Source: Biomphalaria glabrata (Eukaryota > Mollusca > Gastropoda > Planorbidae). Taken from it: a DNA stretch of 64,000 nucleotides. The notes beneath the pieces are model-generated. The model was not told the origin of the DNA and did no database searches. It saw only the letters and a list, made by a program, of their open reading frames with translations. Position numbers and translations under genes: made by a program. Below, one piece after another: positions 45,609 through 58,200 of this stretch. How positions within the stretch are numbered: position 1 is the first letter of the stretch; each line of letters starts with the position of its first letter. The stretch lies in NCBI RefSeq assembly GCF_947242115.1, contig NC_074721.1, positions 5,708,001-5,772,000 of the forward strand, read 5' to 3'.

Positions 45609-48600
45609 TCCAAGTCTCTTTCGTCAGTTCATGTGTCGTTCTAGTTTAATAAAGCCTTGTTTTAGGTTACTCTTCAGTGTTCCTTTATTTCTTATTACAA
45701 TTTATTAAACTAGAAATTTTCATGGATCTATGTGCCTCACGTATCTTTTTTGGATTTTCGTTCAACACTATTCTCAGTCTGTAAGTAAAAGTAGTAATAC
45801 AAATGGAACGTCTATTTAGGCCAAAAGAGCTGGACATAGAGCCTAGCTCGCCATCGGCTGCCGAGAAGTGGCTGCACTGGCTGAGAACATTTGAGAATTT
45901 CATCTCCTCAGTCTCTCATTGCGAGATTGACAAAAAGAAATTACTAGAAAACTACGTTTATTCGAGCGTATTTCAGTACATAAGTGAGTGTACAACGTTC
46001 GAAGAATCAATCAAAGTTCTACAAAATGTCTACGTGAAGCCTAAAAGCGAAATTTTTGCACGGCACATGATAACTCTTTGTCGACAAGAGAACGGACAAA
46101 CCGTTGACTCCTTCCTACTTAAGCTTAAAAGTATGGCCAAAGACTGTGACTTCAAAGCTGTCTTCGTAAGAGACGCCTTCATTACTGGACTGGCTTCAAA
46201 CAGCATAAGGCTGCGACTCTTAGAGAAATCTACTCTAACTCTACAGTGCGCCTATGAAGAGGCAAGACAACTCGAATATGCCCATAACCATGCCATGGCG
46301 TATAACATCCACTCTGAAACTCCCTGTGGAGCTAGCGCCGACGAGGAGAGCCTTTCTCCAATGACAAAAGTAGAACACGAGGTGAGTGCGGCGACTAGTA
46401 AAAGATGTTTCTTTTGTGGAAACAGCCCACATCAACGCTTTAGATGTCCGGCCCGTGACGCTACATGCAACTTGTGCGGTAAGAGGGGCCATTTCCAGAA
46501 AGTCTGTAAATCGACCAGACAGACACTCAAATCTACAACCTCAGCCATAGTGAAAGCAGATGATGACACGTCTCGGACTACAACCGTTGGATCTTCCTGG
46601 GCATCGACACCAGCGTCCGGTCTTACTAAATCTACTATTTCAATACTCGTCAATGGAGTACCATTGAAGGCTCTCGTAGATACGGGGAGCAGTGAAAGCT
46701 ATATATCTTCTTCAATTGCTAAAAGGTACAAATGGAAATTAGAAACGTCCAGAAACAGAATCTACATGGCCTCTACACATCTTTCTCGCACTACTCACGG
46801 CCATATTTTCGCTAAAATAAAGTACAAAGATGAACAATATGAAAGTGTTAAGCTCTCACTACTAGATGGACTAGTATCTGATGTAATCTTAGGGCTAGAT
46901 TTCATCAGCCAGCACGAAAAACTGATGATCCCATTTGAAGGAAAACGAAGCACTCTCCAGGTCTGTACGCTGAAAGCTGCACGAGTTGAAGCCCCTCGCC
47001 TCTTCGCTAATCTGGCTCCTAACTGCCATCCCATAGCCACTAAATCTAGAAAATATTCTATGCCTGACTCCAAATTCATTCAAACTGAAATCAAGAGACT
47101 TCTATCTGACAAAATTATTGAGCCTTCCACGTCCCGTGGCGAGCCCAGATAATTGTAACAACGAATGAAAGGCACAAAAAGAGAATGGTTATCGACTATA
47201 GCCAAACCATCAATCGATTCGCTTACCTCGACGCGTATCCCGTGCCAAAAGTGGATGAACTGGTGCAGGAAATATCTAAATACTCAATGTACAGTACATT
47301 TGACCTCAAAAGCGCTTACCACCAGATACCTATCAGGGATGATGAAAAGCAGTACACGGCGTTCGAGGCTGGCGGAAAGCTTTATCAGTTTTGCCGCATT
47401 CCTTTTGGAGTGACAAACGGAGTCGCCGCATTTCAAAGGACGATCAACACGATAATTGAGGAGGCAAGGCTACAGGACACGTTCGCTTACGTGGATAACG
47501 TTACCATCTGCGGACTTGACTCCATTAGCCACGACCAGAATCTACAGAGATTTCTCAATGCCGCTAAAAAGTACGGTATCACCTTCAACAATGATAAAAG
47601 TGCTATTGCGACTAATAAAGTATGCCTCCTAGGCTACGAAATCTCACAAGGGCAATAAAGACCAGACCCCGAAAGATTTCAAGCATTGAGAAACCTACCT
47701 CCACCACAAGACATGAAATCACAAAAGCGGGTGATTGGACTACTGTCCTATTATTCTCAATGGATCCCAAATTTCTCCAACAAGGTCCATTTATTGGTGA
47801 ACAACAAAGCCTTTCCTCCCCCTGAACAAGTACAACAAGCTTTTAAACAGCTAAAACACGAACTTGAAAACGCTGCTGTGTCGACGATAGACTACAATCG
47901 ACCACTAACAGTCGAAACAGATGCCTCTGACATCGCGATTGCCGCCACTCTTAATCAAGACGGCCGTCCTGTCGCCTTCTTTTCAAGAACACTCACTAAT
48001 AGTGAACGCAGACACTCAGCAGTGGAAAAGGAAGCATACGCTATCGTAGAAGCCCTGAGAAAATGGCAACATTACCTTATCAGTAGACCCTTCACATTGG
48101 TTACAGATCAACGCTCAGTGTCTTTTATGTTTGACCAGCAGAACAAGGGCAAGATCAAAAACGAAAAGATTCAAAGATGGCGACTGGAGCTTAGTTGTTT
48201 CCAATATGACGTCGTATATCGACCCGGGAAACAAAACGCTGCGGCGGATACCTTTTCAAGGAACCACTTTGCGTCAGCAATGACTGGAGAAGACCTCAAA
48301 CTGTTACACAACAACCTCTGTCACCCAGGGGTCACGAGACTCCTCCATTTCGTTCGGACTAAGAACTTACCTTTTTCCTGCGAGGACGTCCGCAAAGTGG
48401 TAAACCAATGTAAAACTTGCGCTGAACTGAAGCCTAGATTCTTCAAACAGTTTTCAGGCACCCTCATCAAAGCTACCCAACCATTTCAGAGAGTAAGCAT
48501 TGATTTTAAGGGGCCACTCCCATCTGCTACTCACAATAAATACTTATTAACAATGGTGGATGAGTACTCACGCTTCCCATTTGCCTACCCATGTCCCGAT

Positions 48601-49826
48601 ATGTCCTCATCCACTGTCATAAAGTGTTTAAATCAGCTGTTTTCCTTTGTTGGGATGCCAGAGTACGTCCATTCTGACAGAGGCACGTCCTTTATGTCGA
48701 GGGAGGTGCAATCCTTTCTGCACGAGAGGGGAATAGCTACAAGTAGAACAACCGCCTTTAATCCTTCAGGCAACGGACAAATTGAACGACTAAACAAAAC
48801 TCTATGGAACGCTGTTACTTTAGCACTGAAAGACCTCGATCTCCCGATCTCGATATGGGAGCTTGTCTTGAACCAGGCCCTATACTCGATTAGATCATTA
48901 CTATCTACGGCAACAAACGAAACTCCACATGAGAGAGTTTTCCGGTTCAACCGGAAATCCTCCTTCGGGATATCTATCCCCACTTGGCTATCTAGCCCAG
49001 GTAGAGTGTTGCTGAGAAGAGAGAACCGAATAAGAAATAAAGGAACACTGAAGAGTAACCTAAAACAAGGCTTTATTAAACTAGAACGACACATGAACTG
49101 ACGAAAGAGACTTGGACTGTAGCACACTAAATCAATGTTGTGAACACATTCTCACGACGTTACACAAACATAAACAAATAGCAACTATTTCACCACATTC
49201 ACCCCGCCTAGAATTAAAATAGCAAGTATAGTAATATAGTAGGCCAATAGCATAAATAAAAGAGAATGCCAGTGCCTGTAATACAATAGATCAATAAATA
49301 GTGTCGAAATATTAATTTCTCTTGTAAACAATAGTGAATGGTGATGCAAAGAAACCTAAAAACCAGTATCTGTTGTATGACTTATAAACAATTAATAGTT
49401 TCTGTTTTAAATATTAACAAATAGTGTAGTAAGTAGACATGTACGTAAGTAAGTGAAAAGTAAACTCTAGTATCAGTAGCAAGAGATAAACAATGCCAGT
49501 TTATGTAGAACATATGTAGTGCAATAAAGGAACAACTCTAGACTCTATAGTTCGGTCTGGTTCTTCTCTCTCTCAAGTTGTAACGGGGTTGACTATCCTG
49601 TTCTACAGTTTGGGAGTCACTAGTGAGTTCCTGAGCGTCAAGTGGGGTATTTTCAAGAGGAAGCGCTCGAAGGTCCTCAGAGTCTACCAGGGGTTCTTTC
49701 CTTTCTTGTATCACCGTAGGGGTGTTGACTGGTACTTCCATGTTTTGAGTTTCTGGAGGATATTCATTATCCTCACCCTGAGGGAAGAACGAAGGTTCAC
49801 TTGTTGTTGTGGATGGGGAGGGGGTG
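45609..49826 (+). mobile_element. Ty3/Gypsy LTR retrotransposon (fossil, broken)
   Basis: Parts in order: an LTR piece at the left (about 45609-45699); gag from about 45.8 kb with two CCHC zinc knuckles near 46.4-46.5 kb (CFFCGNSPHQRFRC type); an aspartic protease (LVDTGSS) near 46.67 kb; reverse transcriptase about 47.0-47.7 kb; RNase H about 47.9-48.25 kb; and integrase about 48.3-49.0 kb with its HHCC-like and DDE-type regions. The right side, about 49.03-49.83 kb, carries LTR and integrase-tail sequence in the opposite orientation. It is broken, with about two breaks in pol besides the rearranged end. It sits at the edge of a 13-bp minisatellite, copies of which lie on both sides. The large preserved frames suggest moderate to recent age. 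Confidence 0.88.
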
Positions 49827-49876
49827 CAGCCTCATAGAGCAGCCTCATAGAGCAGCCTCATAGATCCTCCGATTGG
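49827..49876. repeat. Right-hand copy of minisatellite edge
   Basis: Three 13-bp units and the edge atcctccgattg, equal to the sequence directly left of the Gypsy element at about 45560-45608. It forms a direct repeat of about 50 bp around the element. Confidence 0.85.
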
Positions 49877-49937
49877 TGGGGTCATCGCACACGACTCAAA
49901 ACAATGTTTTTAGAGAAGTAAAAGCCAAACTTGTTAC

Positions 49938-50005
49938 ACACACAAGACATACACACACATACACACATATACACACACATACACACACATACATACACAT
50001 ACACT
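49938..50005. repeat. CA-rich microsatellite
   Basis: acacacatacacacat-type run. Followed at about 50095-50170 by a diverged unit related to the tandem repeats of 55660-56290 (tcatgcattctgaactgcag). Confidence 0.8.
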
Positions 50006-50204
50006 CATTCATCCGTGAAAGCCATCCGGGAACTTATCCAACAAAGGTCTTGGGGGATCAAATCTAGGTCTCCCTGAATTTCGTGGTGGCGAGTTCTGGC
50101 TTCAAGCGATTTCATGCATTCTGAACTGCAGTAATGCATTCTCCCTGCGTCTAAAACACACTCCTTCACACCTACAGAAAAAAAATCAGCCTATGTTTGG
50201 CCAA

Positions 50205-50412
50205 GATGCTTTGTACGTAATAAGATTGGTTTGGTTACATATAAAGGGAGCAAGAGGTTCGACACCTTTATCAGAGTTGTGTTTACTGAGCCTCTAAAGG
50301 CAGAACTGAAACCCTTCTCCCAGATACCCTCTCCACCCACTGGTCTACAGAAGAGATGGAACCATAGCGTTCTGATCATGCTATAAGCATAAAAGTTGCA
50401 CTATAGAAAGCT
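50205..50412 (+). mobile_element. SINE, family S2, head-truncated
   Basis: gcaagaggttcgacaccttt, gtttactgagcctctaaagg and atgctataagcataaaagtt match the S2 body. The tRNA-like head is mostly missing. Confidence 0.7.
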
Positions 50413-50419
50413 ATTCAAA

Positions 50420-52095
50420 AAAAGTCCAATCAAGAAGTTGGCAGAATTGTTCAATTCTTCTATGCGAGAGACAATAGAGGTTCATAAGGCTCATGAACGT
50501 ATTCAGCAACACCTCTTGTAACGCCCCTGACGACTAGAGCAGAATTATTCCTTACATTCTGTATGTCCATGAAATAAACCGACACATTTTTTGGTAAATA
50601 AATTTTACATTCACCATTTACTTGTAGTGTTATTATTTTGTTTATTTGTTTCTATTGAATTAAATTAGTAAATTACTAGTATACAAATTAAGACCCGCTG
50701 GCCAATGATAATATCTGGCAAGTCTCTTATATATATATATATATATTACTTTTTAAAACATTTATTTTAATGCCGTCTTCAAACATGGAAATATAACTGT
50801 GTTGTCAATACAACACACTTTGTGCTTGTGAAAAATAAATTGAACACATTTGCTGCTTTGCGTCCCCTTATCAGCAAGTTGCACAGCATAGTTTGAGAAA
50901 CACTGATGGAGTAAAAACATAAAGGTTTTTTTTTTTAAAACACATTTGAATTCGATAAAAGTTGAAACGAAACTGATGATGGAAGAAAAAAGAGAAATTC
51001 ATATTACAATCCGGAAACTTTCAGAATAGCAATTTTGATTAGCAAAACAAAACAAAACAAGGTTACAAAGACAATTGGTGTAGAAACACAAACTCAAAAT
51101 CGGCTCCCTAAGTGGTCCATCCAGGCAGGAAAAAAGGCAGGTTTCAATATTTTCAGAAATAATATCATAATGAAATTCTATGAAAGGCAAATGGAATGGA
51201 GAAAGAAGGTTGACAGATCCTGTGTGTGCCCCGAAGTCCAGCAGACCAATGGATAGGTGAAAGTGAATGTAAAATTAGATGTGAACCTGGCCTAACTAAT
51301 GTCTTATAATGAGTATCTAATTGTTTTGTAAAGAGTCAATCTATCATTCTAACGCGTAAGTAACAAAATTTCCGGATAACGAAATTCTTTTTGCAACGCC
51401 AATGTCATTATGTCATGATAATATGAAATAAAAAAAACTACTTATTAATTGTTTTAAATTATGTTCAGGTTATTGACATAGTAAATAGATATTTTCTCTT
51501 TAAAAAAAAAAGTTAACATTTATTTTGTACATGTATTATTTAGTATGACAGAACTTACATAACTTAGCAATAAAATTTAAAAAATGAATGTTCTTGACCA
51601 AAAATCTAAAACTATTTGCATAATTGTGTTTAAAAAATTTGTTAATAGTTATCACCCTTACTGAAAATCCTACAGTGTTTGTTACTATCGATAGGGAATA
51701 GTTGTAAAAAAGATGTATTTTTATGAAAAAATAAATGCTCGCATAACTGATTTAAGAAATTATATTATTTGCTTTCAGAAAAGAAAAAAGTAGCCGTTGC
51801 ATCAGAACTTTGAATTATCTAAAATATCATGATGGCCACTTATGCCAACAGTTGCCTGGGATGGGCAGCAAACGAAAGTCATGTTCATGCCAACAAATGA
51901 CTAAAACAAAATGTCAAGTGGGTCTAAGAAGTCGTCATGTGTTTACTTTTAGATATCACTTATTGTATTAGATCGTCTGATTTAGCTTACTGCAACAACT
52001 TGCAGACCAGGAAGTTTTGAAAGAAATAAAGCGATGATACATTTGTAACAAAAAAGATACATTCGTTTCTATTTTTAATCCTGTTTTAAAGTTTT
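50420..52095. other. Intergenic, no recognised gene
   Basis: AT-rich with (TA)n at about 50730 and an aaaacaaaacaa run at 51045. A motif tttgagaaacactg at 50890 resembles a hAT MITE end without a partner. No supported exon. Confidence 0.35.
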
Positions 52096-52097
52096 CT

Positions 52098-52275
52098 ATT
52101 GGATGGCTGCCTGGTCGTGCGGTTTGCGCGCTGGACTGTCGTTCAGATTTATCCATGGTCCCCGGTTCAAACCCTGCACGCTTCCATCCCCCGTCGTCCT
52201 GCAGGAGATTGGACTAGAAAGTAATTATCTTCAACTCTGAAGGAACATCCGAAACATGTAAAAGAAACAAACATT
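52098..52275 (+). mobile_element. tRNA-derived SINE, family S3
   Basis: Head ggctgcctggtcgtgcggtt with B box ggttcaaaccctg, then ccccgtcgtcctgcaggaga, ctgaaggaacatccgaaaca and an aaac-rich tail. Second clear copy at 62590. Confidence 0.75.
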
Positions 52276-52309
52276 GACTTTCATAAAAACTAGCAAGGAA
52301 AAAAAAGCT

Positions 52310-53085
52310 TATCTACGATAAAGAACTCCGTACTTACAAGTAATACTCTCAATAATGTAGCAGTTATTTCCATTATTTGATATCACAAAAAAGAATTAAT
52401 TAACAATTATTTATTGATTAAAACAAAGATTGAAAAGCTCGAGACTTTTGTTAACGGATGCCTAGACCGGATATTAGGAATTAGGTGGCCAGAAAAAATA
52501 GCTAATGTCAATCTGTAGGACAGAACTAGACAAAAGCCCATAGCCCAAGACATCACAAAACAAAAAATGAAGCTGGATAGGACACACCCTTCGAAAACCA
52601 GCTACTAATGTTGCAAGGCAGGCACTTGACTAGAACCCACAAGGAAAGAGGAAAGTGGGCAGACCCAAGCAAACCTGGAAGATGTCAGTCATCAGTGAAG
52701 CTGAGGGTGCTGGAATGACATGGGAGCTGATGAAGAAAGCTGCTCAGAACCGAGTTTGGTGGAGAGGTGTGGTTGCGGTCCTATGCTCCCCTGGCAGTAA
52801 ACAGGATTAAGTAAGTAAGTATTGACTAACAGTTTAATTTTTAACTTCATTCATGTTTGGATATGGCAATAAATAATTAAAAAAAAAATCAACTTGATCC
52901 GAGAATGGGTGAGGGAGAAATAACTATAACTATCTAGGGGGACGAAACCCAACATAAATATCTGTATCTGGGAATAATAAAGGATTAATTTCCCTTTTAG
53001 TGTCAAACGAAAAAAAAAATTACCAGTAATTAATTAACTAATTGGTAAATATTTTTTTATTGATTCATGTCATTTCTATGCCAAT
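52310..53085 (+). repeat. R4 copies interrupted by a LINE tail
   Basis: R4 sequence at 52310-52425 stops in an attaatt block and resumes at about 52818 (ttgactaacagtttaa, then tcaacttgatccgagaatgg). A further R4-like block follows to 53085. The gap is filled by the LINE fragment. Confidence 0.6.
52426..52817 (+). mobile_element. LINE 3' end inserted in R4
   Basis: The final frame (52626-52809) reads NPQGKRKVGRPKQTWKMSVI, then TWELMKKAAQNRVWWRGVV, ending CSPGSKQD and a stop, with a (taag)n tail. This is a typical C-terminal end of an animal LINE ORF2. Upstream, KIEKLETFVNGCLDRILGIR is in another frame with stops between, so the copy is dead and 5'-truncated. Confidence 0.72.
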
Positions 53086-53144
53086 GAAATTTTTATTATC
53101 GGAATCATTCAAGCGCCTATTAGTCCACACAATTATAATGGATA

Positions 53145-53275
53145 CATGGCATTAGTTAGAGAAAAGTAAAGGCGGTTGGCCGTTGTGCTGGCCACATGAC
53201 GTCCTCGTTTACCATGGACTACAGAAACATTTGACCTTTACATCGTCTCCCCTATATATCGCGAGAAATGAAAGG
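53145..53275 (+). mobile_element. SINE S1, 3' part only
   Basis: aaaagtaaaggcggttggcc, gtgctggccacatgac and cagaaacatttgacc match the S1 body; the tRNA-like head is missing. Confidence 0.65.
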
Positions 53276-53683
53276 GACACTTTATTACTACTTTTATCAT
53301 GTTGTTATTGTCTTTGTAGTGATTACATTAACTGTTAGGATGACTGAAAAACGTAACTTCAGTCCAATGTCTTTGCTTAGTTCGTCCGTCGCGATACGAT
53401 AATGACTATGTAATCCAGCGGGATGAAGGCTTTCAACTGCAGTTTTGTGCTTCCTCAATAGCTGGTAAGACCAGAGTGACCACGAAATGTTCGGCTGCAA
53501 ACTGTGCAGGTAATTCCAGTTCGAGCTTGTGTCAGCTACCTAAATGTTGTTGTTTTTTTGGCGTTTTTCTTTTGCCGGTCCTGTTTTCTTGTCTTCTGCA
53601 ATTTTAGGTTCAGTTTTACAGAGCGGCGTTACGATGCCCTAACAGACTTCATGTAGAACGTGTCAGAACTCCCACCTGCTCAC

Positions 53684-53905
53684 GTCTATAATACCATAAG
53701 GAAGAAAGTCTATAGTGTTATCATTAATCTCTATCTTGATTTTCATAGAATGCCAGAAGGTCTAATACCACAAGGAAGAATGTCTATAGTTTTATCATTA
53801 ATCTCTATCTTGATATTCATAGAATGCCAGAAGGTCTAATACCACAAGGAAGAATGTCTATAGTGTTATCATTAATCTCTATCTTGATATTTATAGAATG
53901 CCACA
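53684..53905. repeat. About 75-bp tandem repeat, three units
   Basis: Units starting near 53684, 53760 and 53834 share gtctaataccacaaggaaga, ttatcattaatctctatctt and catagaatgcca. They lead directly into LINE coding sequence. Confidence 0.85.
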
Positions 53906-54345
53906 AGACATTCTGTATAGTGATCTAACAGAAGGCAGGAGAGCCGCTGGTCGTCCACTTCTACAGTGTACAGATGTATGCAAACGCGACATGAACCTCT
54001 ACAAAATCCCTCACCCTTATGAGAGACGTTTGGGCTTGGATGGATCTTCCATTATAAACAAACATCCGAAATATTTCCAACAAAAAAACTCTCTTTTCTG
54101 CTTGCATCAATAATTTCAAATTTTAGACAAACGAGCACTGGATAGATCCACTTGTAGAACGAGCTTAAAGGAAGGGCCCAGAGTGCAGATGCTATATACA
54201 AGAAAAGTAGAAAGAAATGTGAAAATGCAACGCCGCCTGGTGACTATAGATGCCCAACCTGCGACCACAGATGTGTATCAAGGATTGGCCTCTTTAGTCA
54301 CACAAGAAGTTGCAAAGGGAAAGGATCTTCTCATAAGACGTAAAA
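53894..54345 (+). mobile_element. LINE C-terminal region with zinc finger
   Basis: First frame: MPQDILYSDLTEGRRAAGRP, then CKRDMNLYKI, a common LINE tail motif. After an interruption (54030-54120, SINE-like words), another frame reads ADAIYKKSRKKCENATPPGD, then YRCPTCDHRCVSRIGLFSHT and RSCKGKG with a stop at about 54345. The CxxC-x(n)-H-x-x-x-C finger is typical of this LINE group's C-terminus. Not intact. A second copy of the very end is at 22441. Confidence 0.65.
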
Positions 54346-54490
54346 TGGCACAGATCTTGACATTGCAAGAGAATGAAAATTAGCATGATTTCGAAAGTAA
54401 TACACGAGCTATTAATTACTACATCTTTCATAAACATCATTTGTCTTGCTTCGTTTGTATTGTTTTAACATAAAGCACCAATAGAATCGG

Positions 54491-54756
54491 AGGCGCGGTG
54501 GCTGAGCGGTAAAGCGCTTGGCTTCCGAACCGGGGACCGAGGTTCGAATCCTGGTGAAGACTGGGATTTTTAATTTCGTGATCTTCGGTCGCCTCGGAGT
54601 CCACCCAGCTCTAATGGGAACCTGACCTAAGTTAGGGAAAAGTAAAGGCGGTGTGTCGTTGTGCCACATGACACCCTTGTTAACCGTAGGCCACAGAAAC
54701 AGATGACCCTATCATCTGCCATATAGACCAGAAGGGGAACTTGACTTTTTTTTTTT
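54491..54756 (+). mobile_element. tRNA-derived SINE, family S1, best copy
   Basis: Head aggcgcggtggctgagcggt and gaggttcgaatcctgg give clear pol III A and B boxes. The body follows with aaagtaaaggcggtg, gccacatgacaccc and cagaaacagatgac, then a T-run. This is the reference for the other S1 copies. Confidence 0.85.
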
Positions 54757-55221
54757 ACCAATTTAACAAAAGAACAAAATGAAGAACATAATGCTTGTTC
54801 TTCCCGGATGTAGCCAGATTTATCCACTTCTATAATAGCATGTCAAGTGCTTATTCTTTCACATTCTCATATGTGCCTCTTTGTACAGCTAAGTGTATCA
54901 CTGATACATGTATTAATCCAGATAAAGGTCTTTAGTATCCTTCTCAATGTTTTGTATCGCAACGTACAACACATTTGGCATCATAAAAATAGGTATAAAG
55001 TTGATATTTTAATAGTAAAAATAAATGTTTAGTTCGAAAATTCAAACATTAAAAAAAAAAAGTATTTACTGTTTAACTTTTTTTTTACATAAATTGTCTT
55101 TTTTTTTCAAATTTTTAAGTTATTTTTACAATTTTTTGTCTTGTAAAATAAAATTATTTTTCTTGTTTCATTGTTTCACTTTGTATACACAAGAAAGTGT
55201 TAATATTGTATTTTTTAAGCA
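54757..55221. other. Intergenic upstream of gene 6
   Basis: AT- and T-rich, no TATA box that I would defend. Low-complexity open frames only. Confidence 0.4.
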
Positions 55222-58200
55222 ATGAAGCTTTTGTCCAGAGTATGTTATATAACTTACTTGGCCTGCATTGTCATTGAATTTACTGGATATGCCGTTAGTG
55301 CAGAAGTACTTTTAGAGATGAATACGATTGCTTCTGGTTTGGTAAAAATAAACACTACAGACAACGACTGGGACAGGTATTTATTTTCTTTGATTTAATG
55401 CATTTTAAAACAGTTTTAAAAATACAAACAGACTTATTTGGGTTTATTTTTAAAGTGAAATGCACCCCGTTACACCAGATATAAAAAATTCGTATGGCGA
55501 TGTGCTCAAAGCACTAGCGGATCCAGAACTTTGGAGTGGGAGGGGCGATTTTTTTCCAAACCCTAACCTTAACGCCCAGGAAACCCTAACCCTATACATA
55601 AACGTGCGTACAGCACACACACACACACAGATATATATATAAGAATAAATAAGCAGTATTTCTCAGTATTTTCATGCATTCTTCACTGCAGAAACGCATT
55701 CTCCTGACATCTACAGCTCACTATTCATCAGTGAGTTTCGGGGCGTAGCCTCGACGCATAAAGCGTTTTCATGCATTCTTCACTGAAGAAACGCATTCTC
55801 CTGACATCTACAGCTCATTATTAATCAGTGGAGTTCGGGGCAAAGCCCCGACGCCAAAAAGCGTTTTCTTGAATTTTTCACTGCAGAAACGCCTGCTTCT
55901 GACATCTACAGCTCACTATTCATCAGTGAGTTTCGGGGCATAGCCCCGACGCATAAAGCGTTTTCATGCATTCTTCACTGAAGAAACGCATTCTCCTGAC
56001 ATCTACAGCTCATTATTAATCAGTGGAGTTCGGGACGCCAAAAGCGTTTACTTGCATTCTTCACTGCAGAAACGCCTGTTCCTGACAACTACAGCTCATT
56101 ATTAATCAGTGGAGTTCGGGACGCCAAAAGCGTTTACTTGCATTCTTCACTGCAGAAACGCCTGTTCCTGACAACTACAGCTCACTATTCATCAGTGATT
56201 TTCGGGGCGAAGCCCCGACGCTAAAAGCGTTTTCTTGCATTCTTAGCTGAAGAAACGCATTCTCCTTACCTAAAGCTCATTATTCATCCTATTAAAAAAG
56301 GAGCTTTTGAATAATATTGTACTTGAAAAATATTCTAATATGAATTTATAGGCCCTTAATACATTACAAATAAAACCGATTTGTTCCTTGAAAAGATCAG
56401 ATACCCCACATATTTAGATTAAGGCTTTGAGGATCGCCGCCGAAAAAAAAATTCGATAAATAATATTCAATAAAATTCAAGCATAAATTGTGAGTTATAG
56501 TCCCAAATTTAACTAGAAAAATATTAGATTGAGTAAAGGTTGGAAAATAGGCTACTCATCTCAATCGTGACTCTTATACTAAAAATTTTTGTTTGAATTC
56601 TAACTTTTCCAAAGCAAAGTCTTTCTTAAAATAATTATGATAAATTCATGTGAAATTACATAAACTCTGTCTGGAAATGGGAGGGGCGGTAGAATGAAAA
56701 CGATTTATCCTCGCTCCTTTTTATAATTTCTGCTAATGATTGCATTTGGCATTAAAGAATAAGGGTGGGGCCACTAGATACGAGAATTTAATTTATAGCA
56801 TATATAAATTATATTAGTGGCTGATTTTGTTTTTACATTTTGTAATTTCTTAACTATAATACAAAAAGAATAATTATTGCTTTGTCCGATGAGGGAAAGA
56901 AGATGGCATGTATCGCCCCTCCCACCTTTTTCTTTTTATATTTACTAATCATAAAATTTGAGATTAGAGTGTGGTGCGACATAATATACAAATGGTTTCA
57001 CATATATAATTATATAGAAATTCAACTATTTTTGTTCACAAACTATGATTCCTCCATAAAAATATGACCGCCCCCCCCACTCAGAGGGCTAGAGCGGGGA
57101 GGGCAGTACATGCAATCGCCCCCCCCCCCCTTACCCCACCGAATCGGCCAAGATACCTGAAGGAGAGCGACATAATATCAAATTTATATATCAATGCAAC
57201 TAATCTTGCTCACAAACTATGATTTCTCCATAAAAGTAGGACCGCCCCCCACTCAAAGGGCTTAGGTGGGAAGGGCAGTAGAGGTTTCGCCCCCCCCCCC
57301 ACACACACACCAATCGGACAACAGGGGAACGACATAATATAAAGATCGGTTAAAATATCAATAACAAGTTTTAATCATATAGATATTTAATTGATTCTTT
57401 TGGCAAGCTGTGATTTCTACAAATAAATTGGACCGCCCCCCCCACTCAAAAGCTTATGGTTGGGGGGGGGGGCGGATTGATGGTATCGCCCCCTCCCGAC
57501 CCCACCTAATCGGCCAACATACTAGAGGGGGGGCGAAATAATCTAAAAATAGTTTGAAATATAAATAATTAGTATATATTATTAACATAAGTAATAAATT
57601 CGTATACAAATTGTGTGACTTCTATACTAAAACTCGTCCGCCCCCCCCCCCCTTTCGGGGGGGGGGGGGGGGGGTCGGCCGAGTGGGGGGGGGGGCGATC
57701 GCCCCTACCGCCCCCCCCCCTGGATCCGCCAGTGGCTCAAAGTCTGTTATTTCAAAATATATCTCCCACATCATTTCAGAAAACGCATATTTTATTTTTG
57801 AGACAAAGTGGAAATTTACTTTTATGATCCAGAAAAAAATAATTAATATTTCTATTAAATATAGTAAGATATTTCCCACAAATACTTTAAATTAACTTTT
57901 AGTAATTTGGTTTCTATTCTAATGGACAAAAACATTACTGTTAAAAGAAATACATTTTTTTTTATGTTTTAAGAAAAAAAAATAAACAAGCAAAGTGTAT
58001 AGAAATCTCACTTTTATATTTTTTTTAAATAAAAGCTAATATTAAGTGTAATTGTATCAATTAGTTTGGATCTGTCAAAAGGGTAAAGTTGTAGACAATG
58101 CCCTCCTAAATATTTTAAATTGTGTCTACAAACATCTGGACTTACCTAACACACTTATGTAAGATTGTTCTTTATTGATTTCTCATCAGCTTTTAATACC

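Noticed and set aside
54491-54565. A functional tRNA gene
   Set aside because: A and B boxes are good, but the same head occurs with a long shared body in several copies, which marks a SINE.
57611-57879. Gly/Pro-rich frames
   Set aside because: Formed by G- and C-runs at the end of the hAT-like element.
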